From assembly GCA_002471185.1 (NCBI GenBank), contig DKPL01000092.1, positions 80,303 to 88,803 of the forward strand: a stretch of DNA of 8,501 bases. Direction: 5' to 3'. This document shows, one piece after another, positions 1 through 7,884 of this stretch. This DNA is from Bacteroides sp. UBA7335 (GTDB taxonomy: Bacteria; Bacteroidota; Bacteroidia; Bacteroidales; Bacteroidaceae). A model generated the notes under the pieces. The model was not told the origin of the DNA, ran no database searches, and saw only the letters and a list, made by a program, of their open reading frames with translations. The translations under genes were made by a program, and so were the position numbers. The stretch's first letter is position 1. Each line of letters begins with the position of its first letter.

Positions 1-2521
1 CACCATTCGCATTGCGGTGAAAATCTGGGCCAACAATAGAACCAAAGTTTTCTCCTACTTTCGCAGCAATTTGTACATCTAGCCAAGAGGCTTTTTCTAG
101 TTCAAACATGTCCATATTATCCACAAGTTTTTTTACCCTATTTCTATTCTTAGAAAAGTTTAAGTTCAAATCCCATGAGAAATCACCTACCTGCACAGGA
201 CGTGTATTAAGCGATATCTCAATACCATTATTTTCAATCTCACCTGCGTTTATAAGTCGATAAGGATAGCCAGTAGCCCAACTTGAAGCCATACCCATAA
301 TTTGATTCCGAGAGACCTGACTGTAATAGGTAAAATCAAGCCCAATTCTATTATTCAGAAACTTTGTATCAAAACCTATCTCAAAAGAGTTGGTTTTGGT
401 AGGCTTAAGATTTGTATTGGGAATTGTTTGGTTATCTATATAGCCTATGGTGTAACCCGGATAGGTAAATTTCGATTTAGTGTAAACCAATCCCAGTTGA
501 TAAGGGTTTGTATCTGAGCCTACCTGCGCCCACGACAATCTTACCTTTCCATATGGAAAAACATTCCTACTGTTAATCAGCTCCGAGAAGACAAAACTAC
601 CCGATACCGAAGGATAAATATAGGTATTATTTCCAAACGGAAGCGTAGATGATTTATCACCACGTATCGTAGCATCGAGGTAAAGCAAGTTTCTCCAGCC
701 AAAGTTTACAGCACCAAATAGAGAATTTATCTGTTTGCGGTAGCTGTTTTGTTGTAAACTAGTTTCGTTAAAGCTTAATAAAGCAACGACATCACGCACC
801 TGCATATCTTGTGCTGTTATAATGGTAGTTTTATTATCTACTTTATAAAAATTACCTCCCAAGGTTCCCGTAAAGTCAAAGTCTCCCCAACGATTGTTGT
901 AGATAGCAATCAACTCTAAGTTGTACATTTGATTTTGAAACTGACTGTTTTGAAGATAACCTGCCTCATATCCTGGAGTTGTTGGTGATTTAAAATCTTG
1001 AAAGTTAAACCAGTTCATTTCGACACCGACTGTACCTTTTACCTTAAGATGAGAGTTGATGTTCCAAACAGCTGATGAGTGCAAACGAAATAAATCTTTT
1101 GTTGACTCATTAGAGTTCTTGTACACATCCCAATATGGATTAACATTGTATGGGTCCATTCCGTTCCAATTGGCATACTCTCCGTTAGCATCCTCATAGC
1201 TACGCAACCAACTTTGATCATAAGTGGTAGCAAGAGTCATAAGATTTTTACCAATATTAGATTTGCTATCTCCTAATGCAGGACGATTGTTTACATTTTC
1301 ATGGGTATAGTTCACCGTAAAATCAAGTTCCACCTTATTAAAAGCGGTATTTGCTCTTAAATTAAACACATCTCGGCTCATATCAGTATTGGGAACAATA
1401 TCCTTATTGCGCATATCGGTTACCGTAAAACGTATTCCTGTACTCCCCACATTCGAAGAGAGTATCACGGTATTATTTGCGGTAAGACCTGTACGAAAAA
1501 ATCCGGCCATATTATCGGGAATGATTTGGTATGGACGTGCTACCCCATCAAAATAGTTCAGCATATTGCTAGCATCGGCCTTTGGACCCCAACTTTTATT
1601 AGTATTAGATACTGCATCAATGCTATAGGTGCCATTGCTTCCCATCCCATAAATTTGCTGTACATTATTCCATTTAGAAAGTTGTTCATCGATTGTAATC
1701 GTTCCGTTAAACTCTACCGAATAACGATTTTCTTTTGCTTTCTTAGTAGTAACCAAGATTACACCGTGGCTAGCACGACTTCCATAGAGAGCAGAGGCAG
1801 CTGGTCCTTTTAATACAGACATGCTTTCGATATCATCAGGGTTAATACTTGATATACCGTCACCGAGATCATATCCCCCTGACGAACCCGCGCTACCAAA
1901 GTTTGTATTATCAAGGGGTACACCATCAATCACATAAAGCGGTTGATTATTACCCGTCATCTCTGTACTACCGCGAAGCATTACACGCGTTGATCCCGAG
2001 GGACCACCGGCTGTTTGACTCACGACCAAACCGGCTACACGACCAGCCATAGAGTTAATTACATTGGCCTCTTTGGTTTTCGCAAAAGCTTCACCTTTTA
2101 CTTCTTCTAAGCCATAACCAAGTGCCTTACGTTCTCGTTTGATACCCAATGCGGTGACAACTACCTCGCTTAGCATTTTGCTATCTTGTTCGAGAAAAAC
2201 AGAAAGTAGTTGAGTCGTTGCTTTTACTTCAATCGTTTTACATCCTACATAGCTTATGACCAATGTAGCACCTGCTTCGACATCAAGTAGAAATTTTCCA
2301 TCAAAATCGCTAATTGTACCATTCGATGTTCCCTTTTCCAATATTGAGGCACCTATGACAGGACCATCACCATCTTTTACCACACCTCTCACCTTTATAC
2401 GTGAAGAAGTGGTTTGTGCTTTCAATGGTGCAGCAAGAGCTACTACAGGAGCTACTATTGTAAACGTTGCAAAGAGCAACGCACCACACAGCATCGTTCT
2501 AAAAATCATGTTTTTTTTCAT
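1..2521 (-). CDS. SusC/RagA-family TonB-dependent outer-membrane transporter, 3' end cut by window edge
   Basis: The frame is open from the ATG at 2521 to base 1, giving 840 codons without a stop; family members are usually about 1000 residues, so the last barrel strands are outside the window. Residues 1-36 form a signal peptide with a basic start (MKKN) and a hydrophobic core, ending near LKAQ. Residues 44-110 are a carboxypeptidase-D regulatory-like (CarboxypepD_reg-like) domain (VVKDGDGPVIGASI, FDGKF, ISYVG). A TonB-box-like LSEVVVTALGIKRERKALGY follows at 117-136. The plug domain then carries the SusC hallmarks QPLYVIDGVPLDN and VLKGPAASALYGSRASHGVI. The rest shows alternating beta-strand character typical of the 22-strand barrel. 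The family imports oligosaccharides across the outer membrane using TonB energy, normally capped by a SusD lipoprotein. It begins 10 bp after the GH16 stop, so it is probably co-transcribed, and the substrate is inferred from that neighbour. I chose the first ATG because it gives a complete signal peptide; M5 and M10 are alternatives. Confidence 0.96.
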   Translation of the reverse strand, partial: MKKNMIFRTMLCGALLFATFTIVAPVVALAAPLKAQTTSSRIKVRGVVKDGDGPVIGASILEKGTSNGTISDFDGKFLLDVEAGATLVISYVGCKTIEVKATTQLLSVFLEQDSKMLSEVVVTALGIKRERKALGYGLEEVKGEAFAKTKEANVINSMAGRVAGLVVSQTAGGPSGSTRVMLRGSTEMTGNNQPLYVIDGVPLDNTNFGSAGSSGGYDLGDGISSINPDDIESMSVLKGPAASALYGSRASHGVILVTTKKAKENRYSVEFNGTITIDEQLSKWNNVQQIYGMGSNGTYSIDAVSNTNKSWGPKADASNMLNYFDGVARPYQIIPDNMAGFFRTGLTANNTVILSSNVGSTGIRFTVTDMRNKDIVPNTDMSRDVFNLRANTAFNKVELDFTVNYTHENVNNRPALGDSKSNIGKNLMTLATTYDQSWLRSYEDANGEYANWNGMDPYNVNPYWDVYKNSNESTKDLFRLHSSAVWNINSHLKVKGTVGVEMNWFNFQDFKSPTTPGYEAGYLQNSQFQNQMYNLELIAIYNNRWGDFDFTGTLGGNFYKVDNKTTIITAQDMQVRDVVALLSFNETSLQQNSYRKQINSLFGAVNFGWRNLLYLDATIRGDKSSTLPFGNNTYIYPSVSGSFVFSELINSRNVFPYGKVRLSWAQVGSDTNPYQLGLVYTKSKFTYPGYTIGYIDNQTIPNTNLKPTKTNSFEIGFDTKFLNNRIGLDFTYYSQVSRNQIMGMASSWATGYPYRLINAGEIENNGIEISLNTRPVQVGDFSWDLNLNFSKNRNRVKKLVDNMDMFELEKASWLDVQIAAKVGENFGSIVGPDFHRNANG

Positions 2522-2531
2522 TTAGTATTTA

Positions 2532-3368
2532 TTATTTAATATCAACAATTCTTACCCAATCAATATACATTGATACCTTCTCACCCTCCTTAAGAGCAGT
2601 AATTTTCGATATGTTTGTTATCCCAGTAAAGGAACCACCTACTGCAAGGTTAAATAGGATAAAGAAATTATCGTGAAAATAGATATTATTATTTATATCG
2701 AAAGTATTGAACAACGTACCATCTATAAAAATTTTAATACACTGCTCATTCCACTCCATAGAGTAGATGTGATAATGGCCATCTTGTAGATTCACAGAAG
2801 CTTCTCCTGCAAAGTAATTTTGTTGGTGGTTACTAGCATTAGCTCCAAAGTGAAGAGCTGTATTGACACGTTTTAATGAGTTACCGCTTCGTATTCCTTC
2901 TGCATCACCCATCTCCATAATATCAATTTCGCCACAAGCGGGCCACTCGTTGCTATTATCACCCATCATCCAGAAGGCGGGCCAAAGTCCATTGGCCGTT
3001 ACAGGTAGCTTAATGCTGGCCTCTATTTTACCATACTTAAAACTTATCTTTCCTTTAGAATTTACCCGACCCGAACTAATTTTACCTCCCTTTCGCTCGG
3101 CTGTAAGAATAAGAACAGTCTTACCCTCATCATTACCCACCGTAACCTGTGCTGCACTATACGACTGCAACTCTTGATTGGTCCATCCAGGTTCGTGAGT
3201 CTCTTTAGTCCATACAGAGGAGTTAAATGTATTAAAGTCATCTTGAAACAAAAGTGTTTCACTAGGATCCAAAGGAGGAATTTGAGAGTTGGTAGTTTCT
3301 GAGGTTGAAGAACAAGCAGAGAGTAATCCACACAAAAATGTGGCAAAAATGGTTATTAATTTGCACAT
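2532..3368 (-). CDS. GH16 family endo-beta-1,3-glucanase (laminarinase-like) lipoprotein
   Basis: This 278-residue protein starts with a lipoprotein signal: a hydrophobic stretch at residues 4-16 and the lipobox LSAC with the acylated Cys at 19. The following residues (SSTSE) are only weakly acidic, so surface export is possible but not certain. One GH16 jelly-roll domain spans about 37-278. The catalytic motif GEIDIME (146-152) fits ExDxxE: by family rules E147 is the nucleophile, D149 the helper and E152 the acid/base. The extra Met gives the beta-bulge form seen in laminarinases and related enzymes, not the non-bulged lichenase form. Other family marks are NQELQSY (64-70), GLWPAFWMMG (127-136), LHFG (172-175) and the closing YIDWVRI. 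The enzyme likely cuts internal beta-1,3 or mixed beta-1,3/1,4 glucan linkages; the exact subfamily and substrate are inferred. It is the first gene of an operon with susC (10-bp gap) and lies downstream of the HTCS regulator. No other domains are present. Confidence 0.93.
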   Translation of the reverse strand: MCKLITIFATFLCGLLSACSSTSETTNSQIPPLDPSETLLFQDDFNTFNSSVWTKETHEPGWTNQELQSYSAAQVTVGNDEGKTVLILTAERKGGKISSGRVNSKGKISFKYGKIEASIKLPVTANGLWPAFWMMGDNSNEWPACGEIDIMEMGDAEGIRSGNSLKRVNTALHFGANASNHQQNYFAGEASVNLQDGHYHIYSMEWNEQCIKIFIDGTLFNTFDINNNIYFHDNFFILFNLAVGGSFTGITNISKITALKEGEKVSMYIDWVRIVDIK

Positions 3369-3438
3369 GGCTGGTTTATTGATTTAAAGTTTAAAATAAT
3401 AAGTCAACCTATCGAGTGTAGAACGGCAGGAGACGCAA

Positions 3439-3446
3439 CAAAAATA
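3439..3446 (-). promoter_or_regulatory. Putative -7 element of the GH16-susC operon (TATTTTTG)
   Basis: On the minus strand the bases read TATTTTTG, an exact match to the Bacteroides -7 consensus TAnnTTTG. The element lies about 70 bp upstream of the GH16 start codon, implying a leader of roughly 60 nt. At the expected 19-21 bp upstream there is no TTTG (-33) element; the bases there are ACCG/CCGC/AACC. The element is inside a 16-bp sequence (3437-3452) repeated exactly upstream of the HTCS gene. A missing -33 box would fit a promoter that depends on an activator such as the HTCS; that is inference. No convincing Rho-independent terminator for the HTCS gene is visible between 3369 and 3599. 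Confidence 0.5.
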
Positions 3447-3517
3447 ATGCTATATCATTCTAGATGCGGTTTGATTGCAGACATTTAAGGTTTGAATACT
3501 GACATATCAAGCTATAT

Positions 3518-3532
3518 TGCTGATAAACAGCA
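3518..3532. promoter_or_regulatory. Interrupted palindrome TGCTG-N5-CAGCA, candidate operator
   Basis: The perfect 5-bp arms are separated by ATAAA; beyond one mismatch, three further outer bases on each side also pair. It lies about 70 bp upstream of the putative GH16 -7 element. It is not followed by a T-run on either strand, so it does not look like a terminator. A short word gctatat occurs just beside it (3511-3517) and again at 3449-3455 by the -7 element, 62 bp apart. This could be a regulator binding site in the control region between HTCS and GH16, but short dyads in AT-rich DNA can arise by chance. Confidence 0.3.
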
Positions 3533-3599
3533 TTATAAAAAAACGATAAAAATTACTTTATAAAAAAGATAAGCCTCTTGTAGACGATTCTTTAGTTTA

Positions 3600-6500
3600 T
3601 TATTTGGAATGATCAACACTCATTTCTTCCAAAAATTTGCTAGGTGGCATACCAAATTGCTTTTTAAAGAGGGTACTGAAATACTTTACATTAATAAAGC
3701 CTGTTGCCTCTGCAACCTCCGCAATCGATCCTCCTTGTTGCAGCAACTCAGCAGATCGCTCCAATCGAAGAATACGAATAAATTCTTGTGGCGCTTTTCC
3801 TGTAAGTGACTTTAAACGGCCATAAAATAGCGTTCGACTCATTGCCATTTCTCTACACAAAGAATCGATGCTAAATTCTGTATCAGCCAAATTACAGATT
3901 ACCAAGTCGACTACTCTTTCCATAAACTTACGATCACCATCCGATAGGTCCGCTACTCCCATAGATTCATCCCCCTCTTCTAACAGAGGAAGACTCGACG
4001 CCAATACCACTTGTTCCATTGCATATTTTAACAGATAAGCGCGTAAACGATTTCGATTTTCAATCAATCCTCTAACCTTAAGTTTTAGGATTTCTGTGTT
4101 GAACGGTTTTGCTATATAATCATCAGCGCCCTTTTGTAATCCTGTTACTATTGACTCATGGTTGGTTTTAGCAGTAAGTAGTATGATAGGAATGCCCGAA
4201 GTATCGGGATTACTCTTTACCATCCTACAAAAATCATCACCTTGTATTCCAGGCATCATTACATCCGAGATAATCAATTCGGGATATTCGGTTGATAAAT
4301 AAGAGAAAGCCTCATCGGCTGTAGCTCTCTCAATAACTCTATAATCTGGCAAGAAAGCCCTAACTAAATAATTCCGCAAATCATCATTGTCCTCTACGAT
4401 AAGTAATGAAATATCCTTATCCTCACTCTCCATTTTCTCTTTTTGAATCACAGATGGCATAACCTCATCTAATGAATTGTATACCGACAGTTTTCTTGAA
4501 TGCACAACTGCTTCTCCATAAACCCGTCTGAAACTTACAGAAAAGACACTTCCCTCTCCCTCTACTGATTTAAACTCAATAGTACCCCGTAACATCTTTA
4601 TAATACGCTTTACCTGTAACAAGCCAAAGCCTGTGCCCATCTCTTGCGACTCTCGAGCATTTTTAGCTCTATATATATCAGAGAAGATGTGCTTACATTC
4701 AGCAGCAGGAATCCCAATACCACTGTCAACAACCTCTACAGTTAGCTTATTTTTAGTTGCAGTAAGTATAACTTTTATAAAACCTCCTAAAGGGGTATAC
4801 TTGCATGCGTTCGAAAGCAGATTGTCAAATACCATCTCTACCAAATAGGCATCACCCAGCATACAAATAGGTGTATCAGGCAATTCAAGAAAAAGTGTTA
4901 TATTCTTTTTATCGCATACGTTTTGAAAGAAGGCTATCTCTTCTTGTAGTATATGGCACAAATCAATTACCTGAAAATCGGGTAAATGCCTTCCTGAATC
5001 TATCTTCTCAAAATCCAATAATTGAGAGGTTATTGAATTAAGTCTGTGTATACTTTGTCGGGCTAAATTAAGAAGGTAGGTACCATTAGAAGAGAGTGAT
5101 TCGGAGTTTACGACATCCTCTAAAGGAGCCATTGCCAAAGTTATGGGGGTGCGTATATCATGTGCAGTGTTTATAAAAAAGCGAATTTTATCTTCATCGT
5201 GACGTTTTTGCAATTGATACCACTTATATCGAGCAATAAAGTATATGGCTATTCCTACAAAGAAGAGATATAAAGAATAGACCCACCACGATCTCCACCA
5301 AGGTTGTGAAATTAATATCTCGATCTGCTTTTCATCAATAATCTGACCATCATATTTTTGCACACTCAGTAAATGCAGTATATAGGCACCTGGCATAATA
5401 TTCTTGTAAGTAGCTACCCCTGAAGAGGTAGATTCATTCCATTCATTGTCATATCCTTCTAACAAGTATCTGTACGCAATATCTTCTTGATAGCGTAAAT
5501 TAATCGATTCAAAACTAACGGTCAAGTAGTTCTGATTGTAAGCAAGTTGAATAACTCCCTTTTCCAAACCACTTCGTATTTTAGGCATCAATAACTCTCT
5601 ATGCTCCTCACTTATTCCATCAATTATAAATCCTGTAACTCGTAAAGGCCCCTTGTAGTCTACTCGATTAATCTCAGTAGGCGAAAACCTAACAGCCCCT
5701 GTAGTACCCCCAAATATGAAATCACCACAATTTAATACAGTACTAGCCGACTTGTTATACTCCTTCTTAACACCTGTAAGGTAGTTCAATGAAGAGATGG
5801 AAGATTGGTCTATCACGGCAATTCCATTCCCTGTTCCTACCCAAATACGTCCCAAAGAATCACGCTGTAAACTATAAATGTCATTCGAAGGCAGCCCGTC
5901 AGAGACTCTATAACTTTGTATAATCTTTCGCTCAGCAAGATGGTAAAGGGTTAAGCCTCCTCCTTCTGTCCCAAGCCATACTGTTTGGTCATGATTAAAC
6001 AACATCGGTATTATATAGGCACTTACATTGTGCTCTATCTGCTCTTGAGCGGTAGCATACTGCTCAATCGTTTGGCGCTGCTTATCGACAATATAGAATC
6101 CATTAACAGTGGCAGCAGCCACGCGAGAGCTATCAATAACGGTCGTAGAAAGAACAACACTAATAGGATAGCTCGAAATCAAACTTCCATTGGCGTCAAG
6201 ATTCATCAATTCTCCATCAAGTGCACCTACCCAAAATCCATCAGAGCCGTCTCTTTTAATTGAGAAAATACTGTTAGAAGTTAAATCACCACTCTGTTTA
6301 TTCAGTTGCTTTGTAATTCCTCCCTCTTTATCAAGAAAGAAAACCCCATCACCATAAGTTCCTAGTAGCATACTGCCATCTCCAGAAGGACATAAAGTGA
6401 CACCAATACTCTTCTCTAAGACATGGATCCATTTCCCCGAATTGGGTTGAAAGATACTGACACCTCTGTCTGTTGCATACCAAATTTCTCCATTCACATT

Positions 6501-7571
6501 TTCAACAATCGCATTCACGTTATTGCTGGCTAGTGAATTCGGATTGCCCTTTTCATGTATTATCAATTTGGATGGAGAATCAGTAAGTCTTATTAATGAA
6601 GCCCCACCGGTATAACTACCTGCCCATAGATTACCTTGTCTATCCAGCATCATTGCATAAACACCATTCCCTAAAAGGTAATAGTCATTGGAATCATCTG
6701 CATTGATTAATAAATCAATCAAACCGCTTCTGCAATCTAGTTGATAAATTCCACTTCCGTCAATGCCTACAGCCAAGGTATTCACATCTAAGTTCAGTAT
6801 TGACCGGATAGGATTGGTAAAAGGCATATTTGCTGAATAGATCATAGTCACTTGATTGGTATCTAGATCCAACATCCATAACCCATCATTGAATGTGCCG
6901 ATCATTAGTTTTCTATTTTCACAATCATGGTATAAAGTCTGGATGTTTTTATGCTCTACCAAAGTCAATTCTGACAGAGAGTTATGTGTATCTAAGATTT
7001 TAAGCCCAGTGCTAGTGCCTATAAATAAATTCCCATCCACTTCAATTATGTCATTTACCTCGAAGTTGCCGATGACAGATTTCACTCCATCACCATCTTT
7101 CATATACAAACCTTGTAAAAGAGCAAAAACCTCTTTTCCCGTACTTGTTTTAAGATATTTGTTAATAATAAGATCTCCATCTATACAATCACTCAACTTG
7201 AGTACAAGTTCAAAGCGATCATACAAAGGTGAATAGTGATAAAAACAGCCTATATTATCATAAGCCAACAATTTTCCATTACTTTCCTGATACAGTTGAA
7301 TTCGCCTTCCAGCCATATCGCCGTAAGAAAATTCACCCGGAAGCGTATAATTCCTAATTTCATGGCCATTGTACCGATCTACACCCATCTTAGTACTAAT
7401 CCATATAGCCCCATTGTAATCTTCAACAATCGAAAATACGCGATGACTACTCATTCCTTCCAAATAGGTTAAATGCTTCACGTTCGCTATTGGTATCTCA
7501 GAAGAATTCCCTACACAGAAAGTGTAAAGCAATAAAAATATAGTCAAAATAGATTGTTTGTATCTCGTCAC
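3600..7571 (-). CDS. Hybrid two-component system (HTCS) sensor kinase / AraC-type regulator
   Basis: This 1323-residue protein combines a whole two-component system in one chain, the usual PUL regulator in Bacteroidota. In order: signal peptide or anchor (about 1-23); a periplasmic two-propeller sensor made of Reg_prop repeats (about 36-620; for example IWISTKMGVDRY, IWYATDRGVSIF, IWVGTGNGIAVI); a Y_Y_Y domain (about 690-755, YRYLLEGYDNEW); one membrane span (about 762-781) after a Trp-rich QPWWRSWWVY; the HisKA dimerisation domain with H804 in AHDIRTP; the HATPase domain with N917 and N921, DSGIGIP (949-955) and GTGFGL (979-984); a receiver domain with E1060/D1061, phospho-acceptor D1103, T1133 and K1155; and an AraC-type pair of helix-turn-helix motifs (about 1233-1316). 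All key catalytic residues are present, so it should be active. In this family, periplasmic binding of an oligosaccharide triggers phosphotransfer and activates the adjacent PUL. It lies directly upstream of GH16-susC on the same strand, with a 231-bp gap holding a separate promoter. The ligand, a beta-glucan oligosaccharide, is inferred from the neighbour. Confidence 0.96.
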   Translation of the reverse strand: MTRYKQSILTIFLLLYTFCVGNSSEIPIANVKHLTYLEGMSSHRVFSIVEDYNGAIWISTKMGVDRYNGHEIRNYTLPGEFSYGDMAGRRIQLYQESNGKLLAYDNIGCFYHYSPLYDRFELVLKLSDCIDGDLIINKYLKTSTGKEVFALLQGLYMKDGDGVKSVIGNFEVNDIIEVDGNLFIGTSTGLKILDTHNSLSELTLVEHKNIQTLYHDCENRKLMIGTFNDGLWMLDLDTNQVTMIYSANMPFTNPIRSILNLDVNTLAVGIDGSGIYQLDCRSGLIDLLINADDSNDYYLLGNGVYAMMLDRQGNLWAGSYTGGASLIRLTDSPSKLIIHEKGNPNSLASNNVNAIVENVNGEIWYATDRGVSIFQPNSGKWIHVLEKSIGVTLCPSGDGSMLLGTYGDGVFFLDKEGGITKQLNKQSGDLTSNSIFSIKRDGSDGFWVGALDGELMNLDANGSLISSYPISVVLSTTVIDSSRVAAATVNGFYIVDKQRQTIEQYATAQEQIEHNVSAYIIPMLFNHDQTVWLGTEGGGLTLYHLAERKIIQSYRVSDGLPSNDIYSLQRDSLGRIWVGTGNGIAVIDQSSISSLNYLTGVKKEYNKSASTVLNCGDFIFGGTTGAVRFSPTEINRVDYKGPLRVTGFIIDGISEEHRELLMPKIRSGLEKGVIQLAYNQNYLTVSFESINLRYQEDIAYRYLLEGYDNEWNESTSSGVATYKNIMPGAYILHLLSVQKYDGQIIDEKQIEILISQPWWRSWWVYSLYLFFVGIAIYFIARYKWYQLQKRHDEDKIRFFINTAHDIRTPITLAMAPLEDVVNSESLSSNGTYLLNLARQSIHRLNSITSQLLDFEKIDSGRHLPDFQVIDLCHILQEEIAFFQNVCDKKNITLFLELPDTPICMLGDAYLVEMVFDNLLSNACKYTPLGGFIKVILTATKNKLTVEVVDSGIGIPAAECKHIFSDIYRAKNARESQEMGTGFGLLQVKRIIKMLRGTIEFKSVEGEGSVFSVSFRRVYGEAVVHSRKLSVYNSLDEVMPSVIQKEKMESEDKDISLLIVEDNDDLRNYLVRAFLPDYRVIERATADEAFSYLSTEYPELIISDVMMPGIQGDDFCRMVKSNPDTSGIPIILLTAKTNHESIVTGLQKGADDYIAKPFNTEILKLKVRGLIENRNRLRAYLLKYAMEQVVLASSLPLLEEGDESMGVADLSDGDRKFMERVVDLVICNLADTEFSIDSLCREMAMSRTLFYGRLKSLTGKAPQEFIRILRLERSAELLQQGGSIAEVAEATGFINVKYFSTLFKKQFGMPPSKFLEEMSVDHSK

Positions 7572-7674
7572 ACCTTAATTTGTTAATGTCTTATATCCGT
7601 AACTATTCTTTAGAATTAAACGCTAGCCCTTGATTATTAATCTCAAATATAGGGTTAGGTTCTGTGCTAAAAAT

Positions 7675-7712
7675 CACCTAAATAAGTGCTACAAAACAAC
7701 CAAATAAGTAAT
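7675..7712. repeat. Direct repeat (two 16-bp copies, 22-bp period) in the HTCS leader
   Basis: The copies at 7675-7690 and 7697-7712 match at 12 of 16 positions and share the exact core aaataagt. The 22-bp period is close to two turns of DNA, the geometry expected for tandem half-sites of an AraC-type protein with two helix-turn-helix motifs. They lie between the predicted HTCS promoter and its start codon, where binding could repress. The core word aataagt also appears once in the GH16 leader (3398-3404). The function is inferred; the AT-rich content makes chance matches possible. Confidence 0.35.
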
Positions 7713-7726
7713 TTTATACATGAGAA

Positions 7727-7758
7727 CAAAAATAATGCTAAAATCGAATTATGCCAAA
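7727..7758 (-). promoter_or_regulatory. Putative promoter of the HTCS gene (TTTG-N20-TATTTTTG)
   Basis: Read on the minus strand, TTTG at 7758-7755 is followed after exactly 20 bp by TATTTTTG at 7734-7727. This matches the Bacteroides primary sigma pattern TTTG, 19-21 bp, TAnnTTTG at every defined base. It lies 156 bp or more upstream of the HTCS ATG, so the leader would be about 150 nt. The -7 half sits inside the 16-bp sequence shared with the GH16 control region. Compared with the GH16 promoter it has both boxes, which fits steady low-level expression of a sensor. Confidence 0.6.
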
Positions 7759-7828
7759 ATCCTGAAGGGAATAATTGAAGTTTCTTTTTCTTTATCGAAA
7801 ATCGCTAATTAAAACATTGGAATCGATT

Positions 7829-7867
7829 TGGTGCACAGCCCTCTGCACCACGGTGAGAAGAGGCTGT
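7829..7867. repeat. Two overlapping, mutually exclusive inverted repeats
   Basis: Arms TGGTGCA (7829-7835) and TGCACCA (7844-7850) pair perfectly around an 8-base loop. A second pairing joins ACAGCCCTCT (7835-7844) with AGAGGCTGT (7859-7867), with one bulged C. The two share bases, so only one stem could form at a time. No T-run follows on either strand. The region sits just outside the IS end and could be a fragment of another element's end or a relic of a structured leader; nothing here decides. Confidence 0.35.
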
Positions 7868-7884
7868 CTACCAAGTTTGAAGTG

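Larger units (their letters stand above)
7572..7877. other. Intergenic region between the HTCS start and the IS remnant, no gene seen
   Basis: This roughly 306-bp stretch holds the HTCS leader, the direct repeat at 7675-7712, the promoter at 7727-7758 and the inverted repeats at 7829-7867. Neither strand shows a reading frame with protein-like composition. One minus-strand frame crosses the right part (7792-8055), but it overlaps the orfA remnant and has no recognisable motif. Confidence 0.7.

Noticed and set aside
1526..2052. Plus-strand open frames across susC
   Set aside because: They are antisense to the conserved plug and early barrel of susC, and no recognisable protein is encoded.
2863..3177. 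Plus-strand 104-codon open frame across the GH16 gene
   Set aside because: It is antisense to a clearly conserved catalytic domain and has no domain or start signal of its own.
3535..3600. Possible Rho-independent terminator after the HTCS gene
   Set aside because: T-rich tracts are present on the minus strand but the only preceding stem is about 4 bp, too weak to call.
6856..7236. Plus-strand 126-codon open frame across the HTCS sensor region
   Set aside because: It is the complement of intact Reg_prop coding sequence, with no recognisable motif.
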